Source: Talaromyces rugulosus
Lineage: Eukaryota > Ascomycota > Eurotiomycetes > Eurotiales > Trichocomaceae
NCBI RefSeq assembly: GCF_013368755.1
Contig: NC_049561.1
Location: forward strand, 6,386,001-6,450,000
Direction of reading: 5' to 3'
DNA: 64,000 bases
The notes beneath the pieces are model-generated. The model worked only from the letters and a program-made list of their open reading frames with translations. It ran no database searches and was not told the origin of the DNA. A program made the translations under genes and the position numbers. Each line of letters begins with the position of its first letter. Positions within the stretch are counted from its first letter, which is position 1. This document shows positions 1 to 10,029 of the stretch, piece after piece.

Positions 1-508
1 TCAAGATAACATGGGGACATAGTTGAATGTTGCCCGGTGCCCTGCAGAATCTGTCATCGGGCTCCTTGTACAGTTCGCTTCGAGAAAAGTCCCGTTTGGG
101 CTGCAAGTAGAGACACCCGGCGCAGCATTTCCAGTACGCATCCTCAAGTCTTTCGAGAAACCTCCAGCGGGGTGATTTGAAAAATGGCCACGGATTGACA
201 ACGCCATGGTTGGCATTTACTCGGTTTGGAAGGACCCCGCGCAGCTTGAACTGATCCTTGTCGAGCCTGGGACTTAGGCAAACCCACAGTGGCTTGGTGG
301 TGAGAGAAAGACAGATCTTATCCACAGGATCATCCAGATACTCTAAAATGATGAATGCAACTTCACGGGGAATCAAAGAAAACCCCTGGGTGCCCTTGCG
401 TGAGCTATTCTCCACGGTCCACTCCTTTGTGAAGCATTCGAAGGGGACAGATTCTGGTCCAGGGCTGGATGGACGGCTTTCTAGAGACACAAATGATGGG
501 GTGTCCAT
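1..508 (-). CDS. F-box-like hypothetical protein, N-terminal part (cut by left edge)
   Basis: This reading frame is open to the left edge, so only about 169 N-terminal residues are visible. The ATG at 508 has a good context (ATCATGG) and an in-frame TAA four codons upstream, which fixes the start. After a Ser/Pro-rich leader comes an F-box-like stretch around residues 43-60 (FSLIPREVAFIILEYLDDP), then a cysteine-containing segment CCAGCLYLQPKRDF near residue 130. A short F-box followed by a CxGC...RPKxxF element is a layout I associate with poorly characterised Eurotiomycete F-box proteins. Such proteins usually link a substrate to an SCF ubiquitin ligase, but no substrate can be named here. 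The rest of the gene lies outside the window. Confidence 0.55.
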   Translation of the reverse strand, partial: MDTPSFVSLESRPSSPGPESVPFECFTKEWTVENSSRKGTQGFSLIPREVAFIILEYLDDPVDKICLSLTTKPLWVCLSPRLDKDQFKLRGVLPNRVNANHGVVNPWPFFKSPRWRFLERLEDAYWKCCAGCLYLQPKRDFSRSELYKEPDDRFCRAPGNIQLCPHVIL

Positions 509-1230
509 GATGGTGGGTTAAGAAGCTCTCAAGTTTCACCGAGAGACTTTTCGAATCACAAACAACAAACGGTATCAGTGTAGACCTGCCCACGGGCAAA
601 TTTCAGTATCAGGCAAAACAATAGATAACTAACCCAGGGTTATATATCAAAAGAGAAATGCTAAACGATGAGTGATTCAAAACGCAACATCAGTATGATT
701 GCCAGGCCTTCTGTTGTGTGAGGTCTTAGAGAGAGAGAGAGAAAGAGGAAGAGCCGCTCGAGCCAGGCACGCCCGTTTGACACCGCCCCCCACCGCCATA
801 TGGCTGTTAATTGGTATCTAGCACCTGTCGGTGAACTTCTGCCTAAATCCTATTGTTTTCTTAGACCTTTTGACTTGTCTAATAATATTTGCAAGTGTAC
901 AACTAGTTTCACACTAAACAAATACAAACTCGAAGTCGGAATTCTGCTATCTAGAGAGCTGGAAACGTATTATTTATACACATATTATTAAAACTACTAC
1001 AATATTACTTATAAAGATATTCAAGGTAAAATAAAATTGTGCCTATGCAGGTAGAAAAAAAAGAATCTTACCATTTCTTGCAACCATTAAATCAAACATG
1101 AAATATTTATAATTGCTCAGCACATGCAAACAAAACGTAAACCTTTCTAAATGCTTCGAACAGTCATCCCATAGACTAGCACAACAGGATCCAAAGGATA
1201 TCAAACTAATATCAACTCAATAGACGCTCC
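509..1230. other. Intergenic, no gene seen
   Basis: This 0.7 kb stretch lies between the starts/ends of the F-box-like gene and the hexokinase-family gene. It holds a short GA microsatellite at about 729-743 and AT-rich sequence from about 840 on. Small open frames here have no coding character. Confidence 0.7.
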
Positions 1231-3041
1231 TTAAAAATTCGACCCAACTATCCCCTCAATCCCTCCCATGACAGAACCGGCCAAAACACCAACACCAACT
1301 ATGCCACCATCGCTAACTTCTCGTAGAAAAATACTCTTTCCACCATCCTGCGGGCCACCATGTACAAGTAACCGGTCAATTTGCCGCTGCATATTGTCCT
1401 TGTAATGCGGATAATTCTGGATCACACCACCGCAAAAGGCGACCACAAGTTCCTCGGGTCCGTTGTTCCAGCCGCGGCGAGATGAGGTCAATGTCGATTT
1501 GCTTTCTCCTTCTTTTGGCGAGGGAGTAGTAGCAGTAGTAGTGGCGTTGGTGTTCTCCGCTTGATTACCATCTGGGTTCTTCAGCTGGATTTCTCCCGTG
1601 CATGACAGCAGTCCAACAGTGGCTGCAGCAATCAGCGCGGTAGATCGCGTTTGTACGGCTGCCGCCACTGTTCGAAGTATCCCAGCCTTTTCAGCGTTCC
1701 ATATCCATCCCTTTGTCGACGGGAGACGGTGCGTGAGCTCTGCTGCAAGAGACTCGTCGTCGCGACCCGACGGCGCAGCCGAAGCGACATTCAGGGACAG
1801 GAAATCCGTCGTCAAGCCGTCGGCCTCGAGCAACCGCCATGGCAAAACATCTCTATCTGTATTTAGAACGCTGGTAAAATAATCAAGCACAATTACTCGG
1901 ACCAGCTCCCCGACGTATCGACCGCCAACCATGTATTCCAACGGTTGGAAACCGGGTCGCTGGGAACGCGCTTCGACTTCCTTGTCCCACCGAGTCACTA
2001 GCTTCATGTCAAGCACTGGCATGCTAGAACGCCGCAGTGTCCATTCTGTGCTGACCAAAGTCTCCGCTGCAGACGGGTTTTGGGCACGGATAAAGTCTGT
2101 TTTGGATGTATGCAGGTCGGACAGTTTCATCGGCACGGTGGCGTTGCATCCGGCACCCACCATTAGGCCCATGACGACGCGGCTGTTGGGTAGAGATTTG
2201 ATGCTGTATGCCAAAGAAGCAAACGTGGCAACAGTGTCGTTGGTCATGGCTGCAATTCTGAGTTTGGGGAGAGAGAAATGTCTTCTTCTCTTTGCCGTTC
2301 TCGATCTTGTTGGTTGCGCTTCGGATTCTGATTCTGATCCATTTTCTTCATCTGTTGTAGGAGGGCGGATATGGCATTCGTATCCATCCAAAAGTGCCTG
2401 ACGCAGGTTGAGGTCTGATTCTAGGCCGAATCCTTTTCCGGTTGGCATCAGAATTGCTTCGTCGAGAGATTTTTGCCTAGCTTGTCAGAATACCCCTGAA
2501 ACTACCTTTCAAAGACAGGCAAAACCTACATAATTGGGAAACAAAACGCAATCCCCGTCACCAACTCTCTCGTTGAAGTGTCCGTTTCACTCTCGTTCCT
2601 CATACTATCCTGCACCACCTCGGCAATACAATTCCCAATCCACGAAAACAAATCCTTTGCATGGCCTATTTTTAACCTCTCGTCAATAGGCCATGCCTTT
2701 TCTAGCGTCCGCCGGACTCGGTTTCGATCAGGCTGAATCCTGCCATTATTATGATGATTGCCACTGTTGGTACCGGTAGGAGACTGTCCGCCAGGTAACT
2801 CAATAAAACCGACGTGCAAATAGAACAATCCAACATACACAGCCAGATACCGACCTTTCTCCTGGCCCGTAGGCAAGTGCGTAACTGGAGTAGGGAAGAA
2901 TTGCTCTAGAGAAGACGCGGCCAGAGTTTTGTACGTTTGAGATAGCTGATACGCGAGACGGTAAAGCGTTGGGTCGGGGAGAGTGAGGGGGGCGATAAAG
3001 TCTTGGAGAGAAGGTGGTTTTGTGCTTTTCTTGTCGGTCAT
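1231..3041 (-). CDS. Atypical hexokinase-family protein (GlcNAc-kinase/XprF-like group)
   Basis: Two exons (3041-2530 and 2476-1231) joined over a 53-nt GTAGGT...TAG intron encode 585 residues. The splice restores the hexokinase string FPIMQKSLDEAILMPTGKGF. Other family marks are the N-terminal FFPTPVTHLPTGQEKGRYLA (about 48-66), the catalytic-loop NDTVATF (about 250-256) with its Asp kept, VGAGCNAT, and a TEW...FQPLEYMVGGRYVGELVR block. The phosphate-1 loop, normally DLGGTN, reads YVGLFY here (about 69-74). Low-complexity inserts sit near residues 95-115, 210-236 and in the C-terminal third. The length exceeds the roughly 490-530 residues of catalytic hexokinases. The FQPLEY-type block suggests the N-acetylglucosamine kinase or atypical XprF/HxkC-like branches. 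Sugar phosphorylation is possible, but a regulatory role is at least as likely given the broken phosphate loop. Confidence 0.8.
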
Positions 3042-3486
3042 TTCAGTGTATATGTGTATATGTACTTTTTTACAGTGCTGATTTCCATGTATTGATATTC
3101 ATGTATGTGGTTGTTTGTCGCAGTGGTTTGATTGCGAGTTAGTGACATGCGGAGCAGGGATCCACCTGGGACTACGCTATTGGCTGGCGCTTCTACTTTT
3201 CGCTTAAGCCAATCAGACGGTAACAATATCTGATACTATGTCAACTAATTAATGAGATAGGGCTGGTTTTGATAGAACAATTAGTATTATTATTGAGATA
3301 GTTCAGCTGAAGTTTTCAAAAATTTTATAACTCATTGCATAACCTCGCTAACTGCTAGTATAGGTGACCAGATTGTTCAATGTAGCCTAGTACAACTTCC
3401 ATTCAATTCTAAATCACAATGAATTTGCAACAAATTTTCTCGTACCCCAAATACCATGGTTGATCCTATCTACCCATGCAAGGGTT
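3042..3486. promoter_or_regulatory. Promoter region of the hexokinase-family gene
   Basis: This 445-bp gap lies between the hexokinase-family start codon and the stop codon of the zinc transporter gene, which is also on the minus strand. It is moderately AT-rich. No clear operator or RNA gene was seen. Confidence 0.5.
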
Positions 3487-5013
3487 TCATTCGCAACACG
3501 TCAACTCCTCACAACTGGCCCCGCAATTAACCTGGCATGTCGATGCATCCGACGAACACGAAGTTTGAAGGGTTGCTGATTTCTCGGTAGTAGCAGTGGA
3601 TGATACAACAAGTTCCGGTTGGACGGTAGCTGAATGAATACCATAGCTATGAAGGCATTCATTGATCGTGTTGGCAAGCCGAACAAAATCTGAAACCATG
3701 CAGTCAGACAGCAGAACGTGCACAGAAGCAAGCGATTTTTGCTGATTGAGGCGCCAGACGTGCAGTTCGTGGACTGATTTAACACCAGGGATCTATCATG
3801 GAATTAGCTTTTTTTTCTATTTTAGAGAAGTAAAGGAGAAACTGACGAGTTCAAGATCGTGTTGGACGTCACTTGGATCAACGCCGTTGGGAACGCTTCC
3901 TAGCAGAATCGTCCCGGACTTTTTAACTAATCACCATGTTAGCTATATTACATAACAACAAAGAAGCGAATATAAATAGACGAACCCAGTGGCAGCGAAG
4001 TGATAAATATCATAAACGAAATTGCCATGCTGACAGCTGGGTCTGCGTAGAACCGGCCACCGTAGTTGGCTAGCCAAATTACCAACGCTGAGATGATCAC
4101 GCCCAGATTGTTCATTGCATCGCCGATGACGTGGATCAGTACGCCGAGCATACCGAGATCGTGGCCGTTTTTATTTGGCTGTTGTTGACCATGGCGATGA
4201 TCTTTGTGGGCGGATGAATCCTGCGTCGATTAGAGCCGTTTTGTTAGCTTCCCAGATACAAGAAAGGCAGACCACGATTAACTTCAGATGTGCTATTTGT
4301 AACAACCTCCTCAAGATCAACAGTATTCGAAGGTATCGGCGTCCCGTGGTCGTGTTCTAAAGGCAAGTCAGCAGCATCCGGTATCAAAAGAAACCAAAAC
4401 AAACCGTGAAGAAAGATAGCACTTATTATATTGAGAGCTAACCCAATACAACCAGTTATCAAGATGAGTTTTGGATTTTCGACTCCTGGGATCGTATAAG
4501 TATGGCTTCCAATAGTACCGTATGAGATACGCACGCTGCAACGATACGAACCGTTCAATCGACTGGAGGAATATGCTCACGCCAAGAGCTAGGAGAAAGA
4601 CGCCGTTGAAAAATGCACCAAGAAGTTGGGCTCGTTGCCATCCGAAAGATAACTCCTTCGGGCAGTCTTTTCTGCTTGATATCTAGGTTCTGTCAGAATG
4701 GTAAATCTGGCCACACCATCGGAATTTACCTACCTGAAGAGCCACCAAGGCCACGATAAAACCGACTAGATCGTTGAGCTATTATTATTAGTATAGGCAT
4801 GGAAATGATGTATTCGAAAGCATACGTAGTGAAAGGCGTCAGCAACAAGAGCGAGAGACTTTGTGTAGAATCCGACTGTCACACATAACATCAGTTCGGA
4901 CGTAAAGCCAATTCAAATCCCGCAACAGTACCAGATATTTCTGCGAGGAAGAACGCCAGCGACACTCCGATCACCAGGTATAAACGTTGAACGCGAGATA
5001 GCCGGAACGCCAT
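3487..5013 (-). CDS. Cation diffusion facilitator, zinc transporter (ZRC1/COT1 type)
   Basis: Nine exons (5013-4932, 4875-4826, 4778-4734, 4682-4535, 4485-4405, 4356-4283, 4220-3986, 3926-3847, 3792-3487) sum to 1101 nt, a 366-residue protein. All eight introns are GT-AG and 46-61 nt long. CDF proteins exchange protons for Zn2+/Co2+ and in fungi load zinc into the vacuole or ER. The metal-site pairs are visible: HYLND (HxxxD) in TM2 and HVIGD (HxxxD) in TM5, the pattern of zinc-selective members. A His-rich loop (HEHDHG, then HKDHRHGQQQ) follows TM4. The C-terminal cytoplasmic domain contains PLVKKSGTILLGSVP and ELHVWRL. The protein ends in an unusual cysteine-rich tail with seven Cys in about 26 residues. 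Vacuolar zinc storage is the likely role; the exact membrane is not shown by the sequence. Confidence 0.9.
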
Positions 5014-6273
5014 GTCGAGTTGATAGTTGGGGAGATGGTGAAATTGAAACTGAAAAATGATGTTGGATTCAACCTGCGCTTTTTTCTCCTTTTTTCTCAG
5101 CTGCTTTTTTCCAGCCGAGGCGGGCCTCAGCACTAGTTCTCCCGTGTCGTATGACTGATTATCAGGGCTTTTGTGGCCGGAAACACGTGAATCCGGTTTA
5201 ATTTCGGCTGTTGAAAGGAAAATCCAAAAACCAATGAACCTTCTTAAATAGAAAAAATAACTGGCGGTGTGGCTTGGTTGTTGGTTGCTGGCAGAAAGTG
5301 TAAATAGCACGGTGGCAATTTCTCCGGACCAGGTTCCTTGGAACTAGAATACAACGGCGTTTGAATATCGCCTGGCTTGGTTTCCGAATTTTCCTAGTCG
5401 TCGGACAGGAGTAGAACGAGCGCATTGAAGGTGACAGCACTTCACATTTTGTGCAACGAGAGATCTCGGTTGTCGTATGTCGGTTGTTGTACTCCCTAGG
5501 CAAACGGGGCTGCCGCACGCTGATCCCTCTGCGTACTGAAAAGGACTCTGTCGACCTTTGTGGAAGATTCTCTGGCTAGCAGAGGAGTTGGTCATATCTC
5601 AAAAGAAGATTTGAACATAGTATTTGCGTTTCAGTTCTTCAAAATTCGCTAGGTAGCGAGCTTCTGCATCCTGCATAGACTGTCAGTAAGAAGCAGCGAA
5701 TTGACGGCTGAACCACACCTCTGAGCTGTTGCATTTGCCCTGAAGAGACACAAACTTCCTAGGTAACGATTCCATCATGGTTCCATTTATTGCCAATCAG
5801 ACTGAAGCCTGCCTGTGTCGCACCTAACCCCATCCACGTGGAAGTCCAGGAAAAAAAAGATCGCATATTCGTTTCACCGACCACAGACGGTCCCCGTATC
5901 GTATAGCGAGTAGTAGTATGAAGCTGTCACAACACCACGAGCCTGTAAAATACGCAGAAGACGGAGAAGATGACGTTGAAATAAGAAAAAACGGCAGATG
6001 GACTAGTAGAGCGAAAAACAGCAGGTGAACTCACATCGCGTTGATGTTGTTGCTGTTTCGGGCTAGAGCGTCCCCAAGGTCCTCGCCGGGTCCGCAGGGA
6101 AAACAACAATACAGTATCGGATTCAAGCATCGGGTTCTACAATTATTCGGAAATAATAGTAAATTGAGGGCTGGCAATCTCATACGATTTATCTATGCTT
6201 CAAAAATTCGTAGTTCGCTTTGTTGTTGACATTCATCATCTTCGCTTTAGAACCTCTGTCTGGTAATGGACCA
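5014..6273. other. Intergenic with one possible small spliced ORF
   Basis: This 1.26 kb region is upstream of the zinc transporter. Apart from the doubtful spliced frame at 5599-5778 (listed separately) I see only short frames without coding character. Confidence 0.5.
5599..5778 (-). CDS. Possible small spliced gene, unknown
   Basis: Two short frames (5778-5719 and 5670-5599) join over a 48-nt intron with donor GTGTGG, branch-like CTGAC and acceptor GCAG. They encode 43 residues, starting MMESLPRKFVSLQGK and continuing with a charged helix-like segment EARYLANFEELKRKYY. The composition looks like protein and the intron has the form used elsewhere in this window. There is no family recognition, and the frame could be part of a longer transcript or chance. 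Confidence 0.25.
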
Positions 6274-6675
6274 CTAGATCAACCCTTCCTGTTTCGATTT
6301 GACAATCTCCTTTTTCTTCTTGTAGTTCTCATCGCTACCGTCAATAACTCCGTTCTCCTCCAAGGTATCTAGCATCTCAAGCACGTAATCTTGGCAATTG
6401 TATCCCGGGTACTCGTTGTGTATTACTGCGGTTTTCGCAATCTTCACGGTGGTCTTGATTTTGGACTCCTCCATTTCACAGATATAAACTATTTTGGACA
6501 GGATTTCGGATTCATGCTCGTTGCCATGTCGCCTCTCGAACCGGTATTGGGTGGAAGAGCTCATGATGTTCAATACGTTTTTTTGCGTGTCTGTCGGGCC
6601 GTCGATGAAGAAGGCCCAGTGTTTGTACACGCCTTCGTCGTTGTAGATGGCGACATATAAGCTGACCGTGGTCAT
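6274..6675 (-). CDS. Small conserved-looking hypothetical protein
   Basis: This is a 133-residue intronless frame starting MTTVSLYVAIYNDEG. A Met 20 codons upstream (6735) is in frame, but the extra residues look like leader noise, so I chose the internal start. The protein has KHWAFFIDG near residue 18 and GYNCQDYVLEMLDTLE near residue 96, then a Lys-rich tail. I recall similar short Eurotiales proteins with HW..F and NCQD motifs, which together would fit a papain/NlpC-like His and Cys arrangement. That link is speculative and no function is assigned. There is no signal peptide. Confidence 0.5.
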   Translation of the reverse strand: MTTVSLYVAIYNDEGVYKHWAFFIDGPTDTQKNVLNIMSSSTQYRFERRHGNEHESEILSKIVYICEMEESKIKTTVKIAKTAVIHNEYPGYNCQDYVLEMLDTLEENGVIDGSDENYKKKKEIVKSKQEGLI

Positions 6676-8531
6676 TTTCGAATAACAAATGCGTGTAATA
6701 AATGGAAAGTCTAGAAGATTCAATAAGGGGAACAAGTATGAGACGTAGTCCCATGTAACTGAGAGGAGCGGACCAAGGAATGAGCTATAAATTGATTGCG
6801 CATGGCAACTACTTCAAGGTTCCATTATACTCAATTTCAAAATGGAATGCATTATATTATATACTATCTGGTGGTTTTATGCCAAGTGATTAACTATAGC
6901 TGGTGTGACTGCCACAGAATCCCGCTTTTAGGCAACCGTGGGAGCCGTGACGGTACCAAGGTATTGAAACATAGTGATTGGAGAGAATGTTATTGTTCGA
7001 TGACATGTCTTTGTTTCTAGCTAATTTAAATACTTGATCAGTGTATGATTTCCCTCTCGCTGAGAAAAAATGGTAGATTATCACACAGTGTTTGTTCAAC
7101 CGATAACTAGAAAAGCTGCCAACAGCTCGTTCACCGAATCTTTGTGGCAAATCCAGAAAATTGCGAGCCGGAGTTATCACATTGGTGCAGAAGTATACAG
7201 TAGATATTTTGAATACCGCTATATTTCCTTAAAAAACTCTCTTCTTCCAGCATATTTTCATCATTTTGAAGGATGACTGGGAGACAAGTGTGCCGATATG
7301 CATATTCAATGCTGTGGATGTGCTAAACCATTGACGGATTAGTGCTTCTCATTTATGGGGCGCCAGCCGTCTCTCAACCAATTGTGATTCATTATATACT
7401 AAGCTTAAAACCTTATATATGCATTTAACAACACCTGCTTCTCTGCTATAACCAAGTTATTTTTTTGTGATGAAAGAAGAGTTAACACATAAGAATTTGT
7501 GATACAGTAGTTTTATTTTAATCTTCACAGATTTAACGGCATTTTGCAACAATTTAAAGCGATGTCATTGGTCCAAGAGACGATCAATAAAGGGTACTCC
7601 ATTGCAGTATATCAGTATTGAATCCTGTCAGTATATGTGAATTGATGATTCTAAAACACAGCTTACACCAGTAAAGAATTTCTTTGGGCTTCACAGATAC
7701 TAAAACCTCACCTTCCTCTTCCTACATGCAACTTTTCCTCCAGCATCATCTATGTAGGATTTAATGAAAGTAGCAAAAAAGAGATCGCTATCTCTTCTTC
7801 AGTTGTTTCTGAATCTTTAGATCATTCATTTTTGTTCCTCTGTCGAAATCAACTCAAGATAATCAGAAGGAGGACTAGACAGGTAGACACATTAACACCA
7901 ACGGCAATGCAAACGCAAGCGCCAGCGCTGACTCACGATATCGCCAATAAAGTTATGTGGGAGTGGTCTTTACCAGACCGTACCATTAAAATGGAGGACA
8001 GGTCGCTTACACCAGATTCTTTTGTCGGAGTAGACGAGCTTATCGACGAGAAAGGCATGCGGAAAACTTTTAACGGAGCAGTCCTCTGGAACCTTTAGCA
8101 CTTGAATATCAATATCGACACAACTATCCCTTCACATACAGCCACTTCCTCATAGTCTATGGCCTTTCATGAGGACGAAGACGAAACTGATGATGCCTAA
8201 GAATTTATTGACCTAGTCTTTAGACACCGGGAAATTCTCTTATATGGGCGTCTACTGGCATGTTTTTCTTTCGAGGTTCGCACAAATGTCATGGCCTTTG
8301 GAGTGGGAGCTTTCGGAGTTAATTGGGTTGAGTGTATCATGGGGAGGGCATGTGGTTTTTGGTACATGCGGTCATCGGAAGTATTTTCAGATACAAGATT
8401 TGAATAGACTGGTGTTTTAGCACAATCGATATCATTACTTTCATTCAAAACTCGCTAATGCATCTATCCATGCTGGTATCATTAAACCGTTGACCGTATA
8501 CCTGAAAATAACCCCAAAACAGTCTAAAAAA
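6676..8531. other. Intergenic, gene-poor
   Basis: This 1.86 kb stretch is AT-rich. It contains an 88-codon plus-strand frame (7832-8098) whose second half, with WEWSLPDRTIKMEDRS, could be a decayed fragment of a gene. I could not assign it to a family or find flanking exons. Confidence 0.45.
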
Positions 8532-10029
8532 TCAACGCGATAACCTCCCATTAATAAACCAATTCCCATTACCTGGCAGCGGTTTGTTGTCTTCGGACGC
8601 CTCAGACCGCTCCATCACGTATTCCACCTTTTTGCAAATACCATCCTGCAAAGGCATCTCACTTTCTCGGCTGTGATGGAGGGACAATCCGTTTTCTGGC
8701 CCCCCTGCAACACTTGTGCTGCCACTTCTACCCTCACTGCTACTTTCGCCGTATCCACTATTATGACCGGATAGTGCAGAATTGTGGTTTGTTCTCTCCG
8801 CGTCGAGGCTTCGCAAGTAAACACTTCCTCTTCGAGAACGGGACGCCGAGAAACCGCTGCCATGGGTGTGGTAGCTATTGCTATTCTGAGAAATTTTTGG
8901 CAGAAAACGGTCACGAAGACATGAAAAAATAAGTCCGTATATGAGATTTCCGCAGGCAGCGTTGGCGGCAATGATTCCGAGATGGAGTTCGACACTTTTT
9001 TTTGTTCAAGTCAGTATTTCTTTGTGGTGTAGCCGATTCTGGAAGAATAGTGAACTTACTTTGCCCATATTGCAGCTATGCAATAGTCGTCTACCAACCA
9101 ACAAATTAGTTTCAATATCACACAAATATTTTGAAATGGAGAGGAAAACTTACATGTAAGATCCGTGGTGTTTGTGCCTAGTGATGAAGCTCTTACTAAT
9201 GCACATGCTGTTGCTCTGTACGATGGAAATATTGTTAGCCAGTCTCTTGCAACTCGCTTCAAAAACAGCACATACACAAGACCCAAACTCATCAAACCAC
9301 ACAGCAAAATCTTATCCCTCATTGGCATTTGAATCCTGTAGAAGACGTAAATCGGCATAAGGGCGCAAATGAGGTCCGTAAGGGCAGAGTAGCCTGTCAA
9401 CACGTTAGCGCAAACCCCCATTTCAACCGAGCTCAAAAAGGAGAAAACATGCCGACTTGTAGATAAATGGAATAAATCCTGATATCTGGATTCCAGCAAG
9501 TACCAGCCTGCGGATCCCAATACGTCTTAACCGGAGTACACTCTGCGAGAAGAACGATAACAGGCTCCAGATTCGTGAGCACAAGCCCAATCATTATCGC
9601 CCAGAGAACCCATTTTGTACGCAGCGTGGGTATGATACGGAGCAGAAGCGAGCAAATCGAGCATTTGAGCAGACAAAGGGTCGGAAACAGGATCACCTGA
9701 GTATACCACCCTTGCATGACGACCCAGGAATAATCAGTATCAGAGACTTCTGACCGGTGTTTCCCATTTCCGTGCTTCACGCTGGCAATCTGCAGTCCGC
9801 TGCGCGCGATGGTGAAAGCCGTCGCAATGGCGATTGTGTAATCGTCCCAGCCTAGAGAGCGTCGGTATGCTCGGGCGACACATCGCAGGATGGTGGTCAA
9901 GGCGCTGACTGCGGTGAACACGCTGGTCAGTATCAGAAAGGTCGATCCAATGTCGCCTGGGTTAGAGTCTTGGAGCGATTGATAGCGCGCATATCGCATG
10001 TGGTCCAATCTCGTCATCTGTATCGACAT
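8532..10029 (-). CDS. Fungal rhodopsin-domain integral membrane protein
   Basis: Five exons (10029-9453, 9393-9276, 9215-9154, 9090-9060, 8994-8532) encode 416 residues. The first two thirds form about seven hydrophobic segments with marks of the fungal 'rhodopsin domain' family: LGWDDYTIAIA, a Cys-containing loop ending TCWNPDIRIYSIYLQ, GYSALTDLICALMPI and DYCIAAIWANVELHLGIIAAN. The last 150 residues are a polar, Ser-rich cytoplasmic tail. The family is large in ascomycetes and overlaps the PTH11-like receptors, but it has no opsin retinal-lysine signature that I can see. Function is unknown. The first intron uses a GC donor (GCATGT) instead of GT; the reading frame and the family alignment only work with that border. 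Confidence 0.85.

Noticed and set aside
1598..2401. Plus-strand frames of 94-156 codons over the hexokinase-family gene
   Set aside because: They are antisense shadows of a well-supported coding exon.
7832..8098. 88-codon plus-strand frame
   Set aside because: It could be a gene fragment, but no family is recognised and no adjoining exon was found.
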